A stretch of DNA of 64,000 nucleotides, from assembly GCA_001298545.1 (NCBI GenBank), contig LJCX01000025.1, positions 1 to 64,000 on the forward strand. The letters run 5' to 3'. The notes beneath the pieces are model-generated. The model was not told the origin of the DNA, searched no databases, and saw nothing but the letters and a program-made list of their open reading frames with translations. This DNA comes from Actinobacteria bacterium OV320 (GTDB lineage Bacteria; Actinomycetota; Actinomycetes; Streptomycetales; Streptomycetaceae). Below, piece by piece: positions 15,468 through 23,093 of the stretch (position 1 is its first letter; each line of letters opens with the position of its first letter). A program made the translations under genes and the position numbers.

Positions 15468-16105
15468 GCGAGGTGGCGGCGCTGCGGGTCGTCGTGGTCG
15501 ACGACCACACCGTGATGCGGGCCGGGGTGGTGGCCCTGCTGGCCGGTGAGGACGGCATCGAGATCGTCGGAGAGGCGGGCGACGGCCGTGCCGCCCTCGA
15601 CCTCGTCGAGCGGCACGACCCCGACGTGGCTCTGGTCGATCTGCGGATGCCGGTGCTCGACGGGGTCACCACGACGACCGAGATCGTCGCCCGCCATCCG
15701 CGCACCCGGGTACTGATCCTGACGACGTACGACACGGACGCGGACATCGAGCGCGGGGTGGAGGCCGGCGCCATCGGCTATCTGCTGAAGGACACCACGC
15801 GCGAGCAGCTCGTCGACGCGATCCGGGCGGCGGCGCGCGGGGAGACGGTGCTCGCGCCCCGGGTGGCTCAGAAGCTGGTGGCCAGGCTGCGGCGCCCGGT
15901 CCAGGAGGCGCTGACCGCCCGGGAGACGGACGTCCTCGGCGCGGTCGCCGACGGGCTGACCAACGCCGAGATCGGCCGGCGTCTCGTGATCTCGGAGGCC
16001 ACCGTCAAGACCCATCTGCTGCGCCTGTTCGCCAAGCTCGACGTGAACGACCGGACCCGGGCGGTGGTGGTGGCCATGGAGCGGGGGCTGTTGCGCCCTC
16101 CGTGA
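15464..16105 (+). CDS. NarL/LuxR-family response regulator
   Basis: Response regulator of 213 residues. The receiver domain has the acidic pair VDDH near residue 14, phospho-acceptor Asp59 in ALVDLRMP, and the Thr/Lys of the switch region (LTTYDTD, YLLKDT). The LuxR-type helix-turn-helix at about 150-210 includes LTARETDVLGAVADG and ISEATVKTHLLRLFAKL. The ATG overlaps the histidine kinase stop. The gene is convergent with the methyltransferase; only one base separates their stops, and I see no terminator there. Confidence 0.92.
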   Translation: MSEVAALRVVVVDDHTVMRAGVVALLAGEDGIEIVGEAGDGRAALDLVERHDPDVALVDLRMPVLDGVTTTTEIVARHPRTRVLILTTYDTDADIERGVEAGAIGYLLKDTTREQLVDAIRAAARGETVLAPRVAQKLVARLRRPVQEALTARETDVLGAVADGLTNAEIGRRLVISEATVKTHLLRLFAKLDVNDRTRAVVVAMERGLLRPP

Positions 16106-16106
16106 C

Positions 16107-16889
16107 TCAGGGCTTGCGGCCCACGCCGCCGTGCTGGCCGATCGGCAGCGGGGGCGTTCCGTCCGGGCGCCACATCGGGACGGACACCACGCCCGGTGGC
16201 ACCGGTTCGAGCCCCTCGAAGTAGCCCTCGATCTGCTCGACCGGGCGCAGGAAGTACGGGACGGCCCCGGTCTCGTTGTAGGCGTCCTGGGCCTGCTCGT
16301 AGGCGGGATCGGTGCCGCGGGAGCCGTCGTTGACGCAGAGGTGGCTGCCGGAGGGCAGGCCGGACAGCAGGGCGCGGACGAGGTCGCGGGCGCGGTCGTA
16401 GCTCTCGACGTGGCCGAGGATGCCGCTGAGGATCAGGGCGGTGGGGCGGGTCAGGTCGAGCGTGCGGCCCGCGGCTTCCAGGATGCGCGCGGGCTCGTAG
16501 AGGTTCAGGTCCTCGTAGGCGGTGACGCCCTCGGGGGTGGAGGTGAGCAGCGCGCGGGCGTGGGCGAGGACCAGGGGGTCGTTGTCGACGTAGACGATCC
16601 GCGACTCGGGCGCGAGGCGCTGGGCGACCTCGTGGGTGTTGTCGACGGTGGGCAACCCGGTGCCGACGTCGAGGAACTGGCGGATGCCCGCCTCCTCGAC
16701 CAGATAACGGATGCCGCGGCCGAGGAAGGCCCGGCTGCTGCGGGCGATGGTGACGATGCCGGGGAAGACGGCGGTGTAGGCGTCGCCGGCCTCCTCGTCC
16801 ACCGGGTAGTTGTCCTTGCCGCCCAGCCAGTAGTTCCAGATACGGGCCGAGTGCGGTACCGAGGTGTCGATCTCCGTCATGGGGTCCAT
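16107..16889 (-). CDS. SAM-dependent methyltransferase, DUF574 family
   Basis: Protein of 260 residues of the actinobacterial family once named DUF574. Its hallmark N-terminus SVPHSARIWNYWLGGKDNY is present, followed by the SAM-binding FLDVGTGLPT, the acidic VYVDNDPLVLAHA strand, and the C-terminal PYFLRP and EGLEPVPPG elements. Streptomycetes carry many paralogues; substrates are mostly unknown. The start is ATG 16889 or ATG 16880; neither has a convincing ribosome-binding site. A hairpin (16890-16920) lies between it and the upstream DsbA-like gene, only 38 bases away. The gene is therefore either read through from that gene or translated from a short mRNA starting at the hairpin. Confidence 0.88.
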   Translation of the reverse strand: MDPMTEIDTSVPHSARIWNYWLGGKDNYPVDEEAGDAYTAVFPGIVTIARSSRAFLGRGIRYLVEEAGIRQFLDVGTGLPTVDNTHEVAQRLAPESRIVYVDNDPLVLAHARALLTSTPEGVTAYEDLNLYEPARILEAAGRTLDLTRPTALILSGILGHVESYDRARDLVRALLSGLPSGSHLCVNDGSRGTDPAYEQAQDAYNETGAVPYFLRPVEQIEGYFEGLEPVPPGVVSVPMWRPDGTPPLPIGQHGGVGRKP

Positions 16890-16920
16890 GGTGCCCCGCG
16901 CGTGATGCTCGCGGGGCACC
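16890..16920 (-). terminator. Hairpin between DsbA-like gene and methyltransferase
   Basis: GGTGCCCCGCG (16890-16900) pairs perfectly with CGCGGGGCACC (16910-16920). It follows the DsbA-like stop by eight bases and abuts the methyltransferase start, so it may both terminate and limit expression of the second gene. Confidence 0.65.
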
Positions 16921-16927
16921 ACTGCCG

Positions 16928-17572
16928 TCACAGGTTGCTGAAGTCGGGGCCCTTGGTGCGGGAGCGCTTGATCTCGTAGAAGCCGGGGACCGAGGCGACG
17001 GCGAGGGTGCCGTCCCAGAGGCGGGCGGCTTCCTCGCCCTTCGGCGCGGGGGTGACCACGGGACCGAAGAAGGCGATCTGCTCACCGTCGGGGCCGGGGA
17101 CCGCGATGACGGGGGTGCCGACGTCCTGGCCGACCTTCTCGATGCCCTCCTTGTGGGAGGCGCGCAGCTGGGCGTCGAACTCGAAGTCGGACTGCTCGGC
17201 GTACTCGATCAGGGACGCGGGCAGACCGACGTCCTTGAGCGCGCCGGCGATGGCCTCCACGGTCGGGCCCTCGCCGTTGTTGTGGATGCGGGTGCCGAGC
17301 GCGGTGTAGAGGGGGCCGAGGACGTCGGCGCCGTGCAGCTGCCAGGCGGCGGTGACCACGCGCACCGGCTGCCAGGCCTTGACCGCGAGCATCTCGCGGT
17401 ACTCCTCGGGCAGCTCGTCGATCTTGGGCTCGTTGAGGACGGCGAGGCTCATGATGTGCCAGCGGACCTCGATGTCACGGACCTTCTCCACTTCCAGAAC
17501 CCACCGGGAGGTCATCCAGGCCCACGGGCAGAGCGGGTCGAACCAGAAGTCGACGGGGGTCTTCTCCGACAT
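16928..17572 (-). CDS. DsbA-family thioredoxin-fold protein with CPWA site
   Basis: Protein of 214 residues resembling the mycothiol-dependent nitroreductase/FrnE branch of DsbA proteins (Rv2466c type). The N-terminal FWFDPLCPWAWMTSRW, the helix DELPEEYREML and the later cis-proline region VGTPVIAV fit the family. In the mycobacterial enzyme, as I remember it, the active site is CPWC; here the second cysteine is alanine, so this is a monothiol variant. ATG 17572 has GAGGAGA at good distance. It is divergent from the aminopeptidase gene. It probably acts on mycothiol-linked redox chemistry in the cytoplasm, but the reaction is not established by sequence. Confidence 0.8.
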   Translation of the reverse strand: MSEKTPVDFWFDPLCPWAWMTSRWVLEVEKVRDIEVRWHIMSLAVLNEPKIDELPEEYREMLAVKAWQPVRVVTAAWQLHGADVLGPLYTALGTRIHNNGEGPTVEAIAGALKDVGLPASLIEYAEQSDFEFDAQLRASHKEGIEKVGQDVGTPVIAVPGPDGEQIAFFGPVVTPAPKGEEAARLWDGTLAVASVPGFYEIKRSRTKGPDFSNL

Positions 17573-17722
17573 GTCTCTCCTCGAGCAATCCTCATGAGAT
17601 AAGCCTTTCCCCCCTGAACACCGGCGTCCGTGCCGCACATTCCCTGCTGCCCCGCGTCAGGGGCGCGTGGCAGGATCACTCCTGTCCGAAAGCCCATGCT
17701 CAAGCACTGAGGGAGTATCGCC

Positions 17723-20293
17723 GTGCCCGGTGAGAACCTGTCCCGTGACGAGGCCCGGGAGCGGGCCGCCCTGCTGTCCGTCGACGGGTACGACGTGTCC
17801 CTCGACATCCGGTCGGCGGTCGGCGACCGGACCGGGGACGAGCCCCGCACCTTCCGGTCGGTCACCACGATCCGCTTCCGCAGCAGCGAGCCCGGCGCGT
17901 CGAGCTTCGTGGACCTGATCGCGCCGAGTGTGACGTCCGTCTCCCTCAACGGCCGCGACCTCGACCCCGGCGAGGTCTTCGACGGCGCCCGGATCCTGCT
18001 GGAGGACCTGGCCGCGGAGAACGAGCTGATCGTCGACGCCCAGTGCGCCTACTCCCGCACCGGTGAAGGCCTGCACCGCTTCGTCGACCCGGAGGACGGC
18101 GAGGTGTACCTGTACACCCAGTACGAGCCGGCCGACGCCCGCCGGGTCTTCGCGGGCTTCGAGCAGCCCGACCTCAAGGCCCCGTTCCGCTTCGAGGTAC
18201 GGGCGCCCGAGGAGTGGGTGGTGTGGAGCAACGGCGTCGGCGAGCGGGCCGACGGGGTGTGGCGCTTCGCGGAGACGAAGCCGATCTCGACGTACATCAC
18301 CTGTGTCGTGGCCGGCCCGTACCACTATGTGACGGACACCTACACGCGCGACCTGGGTGACGGTACGACGCTGGAGATCCCCCTCGGCGCGATGTGCCGC
18401 AAGGGTCTGGCGCCCCACTTCGACTCCGCGGACGTCTTCCTCGTCACCAAGCAGGGCCTGGACTTCTTCCACGACCACTTCGACTACCCGTACCCGTTCG
18501 GCAAGTACGACCAGGCGTTCGTGCCCGAGTACAACCTCGGCGCGATGGAGAACCCGGGTCTGGTGACCTTCCGCGAGGAGTACATCTTCCGGGGCAAGGT
18601 CACGCAGGCGTCGTACGAGGCGCGGGCGAACGTCATCCTGCACGAGATGGCGCACATGTGGTTCGGCGACCTGGTCACCATGGTGTGGTGGGACGACCTG
18701 TGGCTGAAGGAGTCCTTCGCCGACTTCATGGGCACGTTCGCGAACGTCGGCGCGACCCGCTTCACCGACGCCTGGATCACCTTCGCCAACCGCCGCAAGG
18801 CGTGGGCCTACCGCGCGGACCAGCTGCCCTCCACCCATCCGATCACCGCCGACATCCGCGACCTGCAGGACGCGAAGCTGAACTTCGACGGCATCACGTA
18901 CGCCAAGGGCGCCTCCGTCCTGAAGCAGCTGGTGGCGTACGTCGGCCAGGACGCGTTCCTCGAGGGCGCGCGGCGCTACTTCAAGCGGCACGCGTACGGC
19001 AACACGCGCCTCGGTGATCTGCTGTCGGTGCTCGCCGAGACCAGCGGCCGGGACATGGGCGGCTGGGCGCGGTCCTGGCTCCAGACGGCGGGCGTGAACT
19101 CGCTGACCCCGCAGGTGCTGCTGGACCCGCAGGGCCGGATCGACGAGCTGGCGGTGGTCCAGGAGGCCGCCGAGGCGTACCCCGAACTGCGGCCGCACCG
19201 GGTGGCGATCGGCCTGTACCGCCGCGAGGACGGACGTCTCGTGCGGTACGCGCGCGCCGAGACGGACGTCGACGGTCCGCGGACGGTCGTGACGGAGCTG
19301 GCGGGTGCCGAGGCCCCGGAGCTGGTGCTGGTCAACGACGACGACCTGACGTACTGCAAGGTGCGCTTCGACGAGACCTCGCTGGCCACGCTGCGCGAGC
19401 ACCTCGGTTCGATGACCGACCCGCTGGCCCGCGCCCTGTGCTGGTCGGCGCTGTGGAACCTGACCCGGGACGCGCTGCTGCCCGCGCCCGACTTCGTGGA
19501 CCTGGTGGTGCGGTTCGGGCACCACGAGTCCGACATCGGCGTCCTGCAGATGCTGCACGCGTGGGCGGACTCGGCGCTGGTGCACTACGCGCCGCGGTCC
19601 TGGCGGCGGACGGGCGAGGAACTGCTGGCCGGCACCGCGCTGCGGAATCTGCGGGCGGCCGCGCCGGGCAGCGAGCACCAGCTGGCCTGGGCGCGCTTCT
19701 TCGCGACGGTGGCGTCCTCCGACTCCGATTTCGAGCTGCTCCGGGGCCTGCTGGAGGGCACGGCGACGATCGACGGCCTGGAGGTGGACCAGGAGCTGCG
19801 CTGGGTGTTCGTGGAGCCGCTGGTCGCGCACGGGTACGCCGACGAGAAGGCGCTGGCGGCCGAACTGGCCCGGGACGACACGGCGTCCGGCAAGCGGCAT
19901 CAGGTCCGCTGTCTCGCGGCCCGCCCGTCGCAGGCGGTCAAGGCGCAGGCGTGGGCCCAGCTGACGGAGTCGGACGCGCTGTCCAACGCGCTGGTGGAGG
20001 CGACGATCGCGGGATTCGCGCAGCCCTCGCAGCGGGAGCTGCTCGCGCCGTACGCGGAGAGGTACTTCGCGTCGATCGAGCGGATCTGGGCCGAGCGGTC
20101 GATCCAGATCGCGATGAACGTCGTCAAGGGTCTGTTCCCGTCGCTCCAGGACTCCCCCCGGACGCTGGAGGCTACGGACGCGTGGCTCGCGGCGCACGAG
20201 TCGGCGGCCCCGGCGCTGCGCCGGCTGGTGCTGGAGGCGCGCGACGACCTGGCGCGGTCGCTGCGGGCGCAGGCGGGCGGCGCGGGGGCCTGA
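17723..20293 (+). CDS. pepN: Aminopeptidase N, M1 family (first paralogue)
   Basis: Zinc metallopeptidase of 856 residues that removes N-terminal residues from peptides in the cytoplasm. The substrate-recognition motif GAMEN is near residue 273 and the zinc site HEMAHMWFGDL at 307-317, with the third ligand Glu about 330 in KESF. A tyrosine for transition-state binding lies near FDGITYAKGASVLKQL. The C-terminal ERAP1-like helical domain extends to the end. GTG 17723 is preceded by GAGGGAG. A second copy of similar length is encoded at 31668-34235. This one has GAMENPG where the other has GAMENAG. A terminator at 20377-20409 follows. Confidence 0.94.
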   Translation: MPGENLSRDEARERAALLSVDGYDVSLDIRSAVGDRTGDEPRTFRSVTTIRFRSSEPGASSFVDLIAPSVTSVSLNGRDLDPGEVFDGARILLEDLAAENELIVDAQCAYSRTGEGLHRFVDPEDGEVYLYTQYEPADARRVFAGFEQPDLKAPFRFEVRAPEEWVVWSNGVGERADGVWRFAETKPISTYITCVVAGPYHYVTDTYTRDLGDGTTLEIPLGAMCRKGLAPHFDSADVFLVTKQGLDFFHDHFDYPYPFGKYDQAFVPEYNLGAMENPGLVTFREEYIFRGKVTQASYEARANVILHEMAHMWFGDLVTMVWWDDLWLKESFADFMGTFANVGATRFTDAWITFANRRKAWAYRADQLPSTHPITADIRDLQDAKLNFDGITYAKGASVLKQLVAYVGQDAFLEGARRYFKRHAYGNTRLGDLLSVLAETSGRDMGGWARSWLQTAGVNSLTPQVLLDPQGRIDELAVVQEAAEAYPELRPHRVAIGLYRREDGRLVRYARAETDVDGPRTVVTELAGAEAPELVLVNDDDLTYCKVRFDETSLATLREHLGSMTDPLARALCWSALWNLTRDALLPAPDFVDLVVRFGHHESDIGVLQMLHAWADSALVHYAPRSWRRTGEELLAGTALRNLRAAAPGSEHQLAWARFFATVASSDSDFELLRGLLEGTATIDGLEVDQELRWVFVEPLVAHGYADEKALAAELARDDTASGKRHQVRCLAARPSQAVKAQAWAQLTESDALSNALVEATIAGFAQPSQRELLAPYAERYFASIERIWAERSIQIAMNVVKGLFPSLQDSPRTLEATDAWLAAHESAAPALRRLVLEARDDLARSLRAQAGGAGA

Positions 20294-20327
20294 ACCGACC
20301 GAGCGCCCCGGCCTTGAGCTTTGGCCA

Positions 20328-20361
20328 TGAATTCCGCTGACGGTCACCGTTACGGAATTCA
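20328..20361. promoter_or_regulatory. Long imperfect palindrome after pepN
   Basis: TGAATTCCG...CGGAATTCA arms plus an inner ACGGT/ACCGT pairing give a 16-base inverted repeat with one bulge and one G-T pair, centred on 20345. It is AT-richer than the surroundings. The centre is too tight for a normal hairpin loop, so it looks more like a protein site than a terminator. Confidence 0.35.
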
Positions 20362-20376
20362 GTTATTCCGACCCGT

Positions 20377-20412
20377 AACCCCTGGCTCCCCCCTTCGGGA
20401 CCAGGGGTTTTC
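20377..20412 (+). terminator. Terminator of pepN
   Basis: AACCCCTGG (20377-20385) and CCAGGGGTT (20401-20409) pair perfectly and are followed by TTT. Confidence 0.85.
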
Positions 20413-20522
20413 GGCGCCTCATCGGCATCCGAACACCCGTCCTTTAGGGCGAGCTTGTCCGGATTTGTCGACGGGCGTGTAACAGCGGTTAAGAGACCGG
20501 CCGGACGCGGAATCCCCGTTGC

Positions 20523-21590
20523 ATGAACCACCACAACACCCCGCTCCCCCAGGTTCCCTCGGCGTCCCCCCGCCCCGTCCGCCACCTCTCGGACGTACAG
20601 CGCCGCGTCACGACGGCGGGCCAGCTCCGCGCGCAGGGCGTCGCCGTGGCCGAGGCGAACGAGCAGTGCCGTCCCGGCGGCCCCTGGCAGCAGCTCCTCC
20701 CCGGCGTGTACCTGCTCCACCCGGGCCCGCCGACCAGCGAGGAGCGGCTGCACGCGGTGCTGATGTACGCGGGCCGCGACGCGGCGACACCGCCGCCCGC
20801 GGTGCCGACCCAGCCGGGCGCGGGCGATCCGCACCGGCCGGTGTACAAGGAGGCGATGATCACCGGACTGGCGGCCCTGAACCTGCACGGGCTCTCGTCC
20901 GCTCCCCCGCTGCTGTCCCTGGAGCACATCGACGTCCTGGTCCCGCGGCTGCGCCGGCTGCGCTCGACGGGCTGCGCCCACGTCGTCCGTACCGGCTCCC
21001 TGCCGGCTCCCGAGCAGGCCACGGGGGTTCCGGTGGCGCCGGTGCCCCGCGCGCTGGCCGACGCGGTGGCCCAGCTGACGGACGCGGCAGTGGTGCAGCG
21101 GCTGCTGTCGGAGGCGGTACGCGGGGGTCACTGCGAACCGACGGCGGTGGTGCGGGAGTTGAACAACGCCAAGCTGCTGAGCCGCCCGCACGTGGTGGAC
21201 GCGGTGGACTCGCTGCTCGCGGAGGGACGCGCGTTCGCGGAGGACCGGCTCTACACGATGGTCTGCGACTACGGCCTGCCCGACCCGGTGTGGAACGTGG
21301 ACCTGCGCCTGCCGGGCGGTCCCCACCTGGGCGGTCTGGACGCGTACTGGCCGGAGCAGGCGGTGGCGGTCGAACTGGACACCCGGGCGCCGCGGCAGGA
21401 CGAGGACGCGCTCTGGTCGGAGTACGCCCGCAAGCGCGAGCATCTGGAGCGGCTCGGCATCACGGTCGTGTACATCACGCCGAAGAAGCTGAGGCACGCG
21501 ATGGAACAGCAGGCGGCGGTTATCCGCACGGCGTTGATGGCGTCGGGCGACAGGGACCCGGCCGCGTATGTCGTGGTGCTGCCCCGGTAG
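20523..21590 (+). CDS. AbiEi-like winged-helix protein with possible nuclease-fold C-terminus
   Basis: Protein of 355 residues without a clear name. The N-terminal third, with TTAGQLRAQG and LLPGVYLL, resembles the winged-helix start of AbiEi-type antitoxins. The middle is helical. The C-terminal part carries LGGLDAYWPEQAVAVELD and, after a charged helix, LERLGITVVYITPKKL. That is the order expected of a compact PD-(D/E)XK (Vsr/DUF559-like) core: Asp, then Glu-x-Asp on a strand, then a basic helix and a strand. The usual histidine after the Glu-x-Asp is absent, so activity is doubtful. Such proteins are common, single-copy and core-like in actinomycetes. There is no AbiEii nucleotidyltransferase partner here. 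Start ATG 20523. Confidence 0.6.
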   Translation: MNHHNTPLPQVPSASPRPVRHLSDVQRRVTTAGQLRAQGVAVAEANEQCRPGGPWQQLLPGVYLLHPGPPTSEERLHAVLMYAGRDAATPPPAVPTQPGAGDPHRPVYKEAMITGLAALNLHGLSSAPPLLSLEHIDVLVPRLRRLRSTGCAHVVRTGSLPAPEQATGVPVAPVPRALADAVAQLTDAAVVQRLLSEAVRGGHCEPTAVVRELNNAKLLSRPHVVDAVDSLLAEGRAFAEDRLYTMVCDYGLPDPVWNVDLRLPGGPHLGGLDAYWPEQAVAVELDTRAPRQDEDALWSEYARKREHLERLGITVVYITPKKLRHAMEQQAAVIRTALMASGDRDPAAYVVVLPR

Positions 21591-21658
21591 GGACGGACCG
21601 GGGTGGTCCCAGGAGGGGAGAGGAGGGGCCGTCGGGTGTGACCCGAGGGCCCCGCCTC

Positions 21659-21722
21659 ATGCCGTGATGCCGTCATGCCGTGATGCCGTCATGAGGCGGG
21701 GGCGTCATGAGGCGGGGGCGTC
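21659..21722. repeat. Short direct repeats at the 3' end of the MerR gene
   Basis: ATGCCGTGATGCCGTC occurs twice in tandem (from about 21660), followed by two copies of ATGAGGCGGGGGCGTC. The second pair spans the stop codon of the MerR gene, so copy-number change would alter its last codons. Confidence 0.8.
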
Positions 21723-22082
21723 ACGCCGTCCCGCCGCCCGCAGCGGACAGCCGGTGCCGACGCGGTCGGTGAGTTCGGCACGGAGGGTGGCGAGCTCGGC
21801 CATGCGGGCGTCGACGATCTGGATCTTCTGCTCGAAGAGGGCGGAGAGGGCGTCCGCGGAGTCGGGGGCCTCGCGCAGTTCCTCGCCGTGCCGGGCGATC
21901 TCCGCGAGGGTGAACCCCAGGGTCTGCGCGGTACGGACGTAGGCCAGCCACTCCACCGTCTCCGGCGCGAAGTCACGGTACCCGTTGGACAGTCGGCGGC
22001 CCTCGACGAGGCCGACCCGCTCGTAGAAGCGGATGGTGTCGCGGCTGGTGCCGGTGCGGGCAGCCAGCTCTCCGATTCTCAT
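21705..22082 (-). CDS. MerR-family transcriptional regulator
   Basis: Regulator of 125 residues. The winged helix-turn-helix (MRIGELAARTGTSRDTIRFY and GLVEGRRLSNGYRDF) fills residues 1-70, followed by the long dimerisation helix with KIQIVDARMAELATL. A cysteine in GTGCPL near the C-terminus is the only one; the pattern of metal-sensing MerR proteins is absent. It is divergent from a small membrane protein gene whose promoter has the long spacer typical of MerR control, so that gene is the likely target. Start ATG 22082. The 3' end overlaps short tandem repeats. Confidence 0.88.
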   Translation of the reverse strand: MRIGELAARTGTSRDTIRFYERVGLVEGRRLSNGYRDFAPETVEWLAYVRTAQTLGFTLAEIARHGEELREAPDSADALSALFEQKIQIVDARMAELATLRAELTDRVGTGCPLRAAGRRDAPAS

Positions 22083-22114
22083 GCGGGAGCCTCCGTCGGG
22101 TAGCGGTCCGGCGC

Positions 22115-22146
22115 TTGACCTTGGAGCGTAGTCCAGTGTTTAGCGT
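22115..22146 (+). promoter_or_regulatory. MerR-type promoter with long spacer
   Basis: TTGACC (22115-22120), a 20-base spacer, then TAGCGT (22141-22146). The spacer holds an imperfect dyad centred on TGGA-N6-TCCA. MerR proteins activate promoters with 19-20 base spacers by twisting the DNA. Initiation about seven bases downstream would fall at the ATG 22154, giving a leaderless message. Confidence 0.6.
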
Positions 22147-22153
22147 CGGCCGC

Positions 22154-22576
22154 ATGACCACTTCCGCACCTCTCCTCGATCCCGGCGGCCCTTCCTGTCT
22201 CCGTGTCGTCCGCGCGAGCGCCTGGTACGACCTCGTCGTCACGGCCGGCTTCGCGACGCCGTGGACGTACGCCCTGGTCCATGACGTGCTGTCGTCGTGG
22301 AGCCGGGCGTGGGGGCTGGGCACGTTCCCGCAGACCGACCCGATCCAGACGCTGTTCGCGAATCTGATGGGGTCGGTCGTGATCGTCTGGGCCGTTCTGC
22401 GCCTGGCCCGGCCTCTGGCGGTGCACGGACTGCTCGACGGCGTCGCCCGCACCCTGTTCACGGCGTGGATGGCGTACGCGCTGGCCCAGGGAGCCCCCGG
22501 GGTTCTCTGGCCGTTCCTCGGCGTGGAGGCTGCCTGGGGCGTGGCGCAGTTGGTGCCGTGGCTGCGGAAGAGGTGA
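22154..22576 (+). CDS. Small four-helix membrane protein
   Basis: Hypothetical membrane protein of 140 residues with about four hydrophobic helices (around 25-45, 65-85, 95-110 and 115-135) and no charged catalytic motif. I do not recognise the family with certainty; the layout is reminiscent of DoxX-like small membrane proteins. It is expressed from a promoter with a 20-base spacer divergent from the MerR gene and is probably its main target. ATG 22154 has no ribosome-binding site, consistent with a leaderless start. Confidence 0.75.
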   Translation: MTTSAPLLDPGGPSCLRVVRASAWYDLVVTAGFATPWTYALVHDVLSSWSRAWGLGTFPQTDPIQTLFANLMGSVVIVWAVLRLARPLAVHGLLDGVARTLFTAWMAYALAQGAPGVLWPFLGVEAAWGVAQLVPWLRKR

Positions 22577-22607
22577 CGTTCACGGGGCATCGCGCACGGG
22601 GTTCGGC

Positions 22608-23084
22608 TCATGCTCCGGGGCCGGCCGGCGGGGGTGCGAACGCCCGTCCGTCCAGCGGCCGTTCGTGCCACAGCCGCAGCGCGATGTCGACCAGTCCGAC
22701 CCGGGTGAGGGCGGGGACCGCGTCCAGGTCGTGCCAGGCGGCCAGGTCGGTGGAGCCGTTCACCTCGTTGCGCAGTTCGCCTCCGACGACCCGGACCTCG
22801 TAGACGACCCGCACGCCGTGGTGGTCCACGGCACGGCGAAGTCCCCGACGGCGGAAGGTGCGGTGGGAGGAGTCGATGCCGAGCAGGCCGGTCACCTCGA
22901 CGCGGTAGCCGGTCTCCTCGTCGAGTTCGCGCACGACGGTGTCGAGGGGGTCTTCGCCGTGCTCCATTCCACCGCCGGGCAGCACCCACTCGGGGGTGCC
23001 GTCGGCGGCCGGCGAGCGGGCGAGCAGGAGCTGTCCGTCACGGACGCAGACGGCATAGGCAGCCACCCTCGACTTCTTGCGCAT
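22608..23084 (-). CDS. Nudix hydrolase
   Basis: Hydrolase of 158 residues acting on a nucleoside diphosphate linked to another group. The Nudix box is complete: GGMEHGEDPLDTVVRELDEE followed by TGY, matching G-x5-E-x7-REUxEExGU. The N-terminal MRKKSRVAAYAVCVRDGQ and the strand after the box fit the standard fold. The substrate is not evident. Start ATG 23084, nine bases from the stop of the upstream PNPOx-like gene on the same strand, so the two may form an operon. Confidence 0.9.
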   Translation of the reverse strand: MRKKSRVAAYAVCVRDGQLLLARSPAADGTPEWVLPGGGMEHGEDPLDTVVRELDEETGYRVEVTGLLGIDSSHRTFRRRGLRRAVDHHGVRVVYEVRVVGGELRNEVNGSTDLAAWHDLDAVPALTRVGLVDIALRLWHERPLDGRAFAPPPAGPGA

Positions 23085-23093
23085 GGGGGGACG

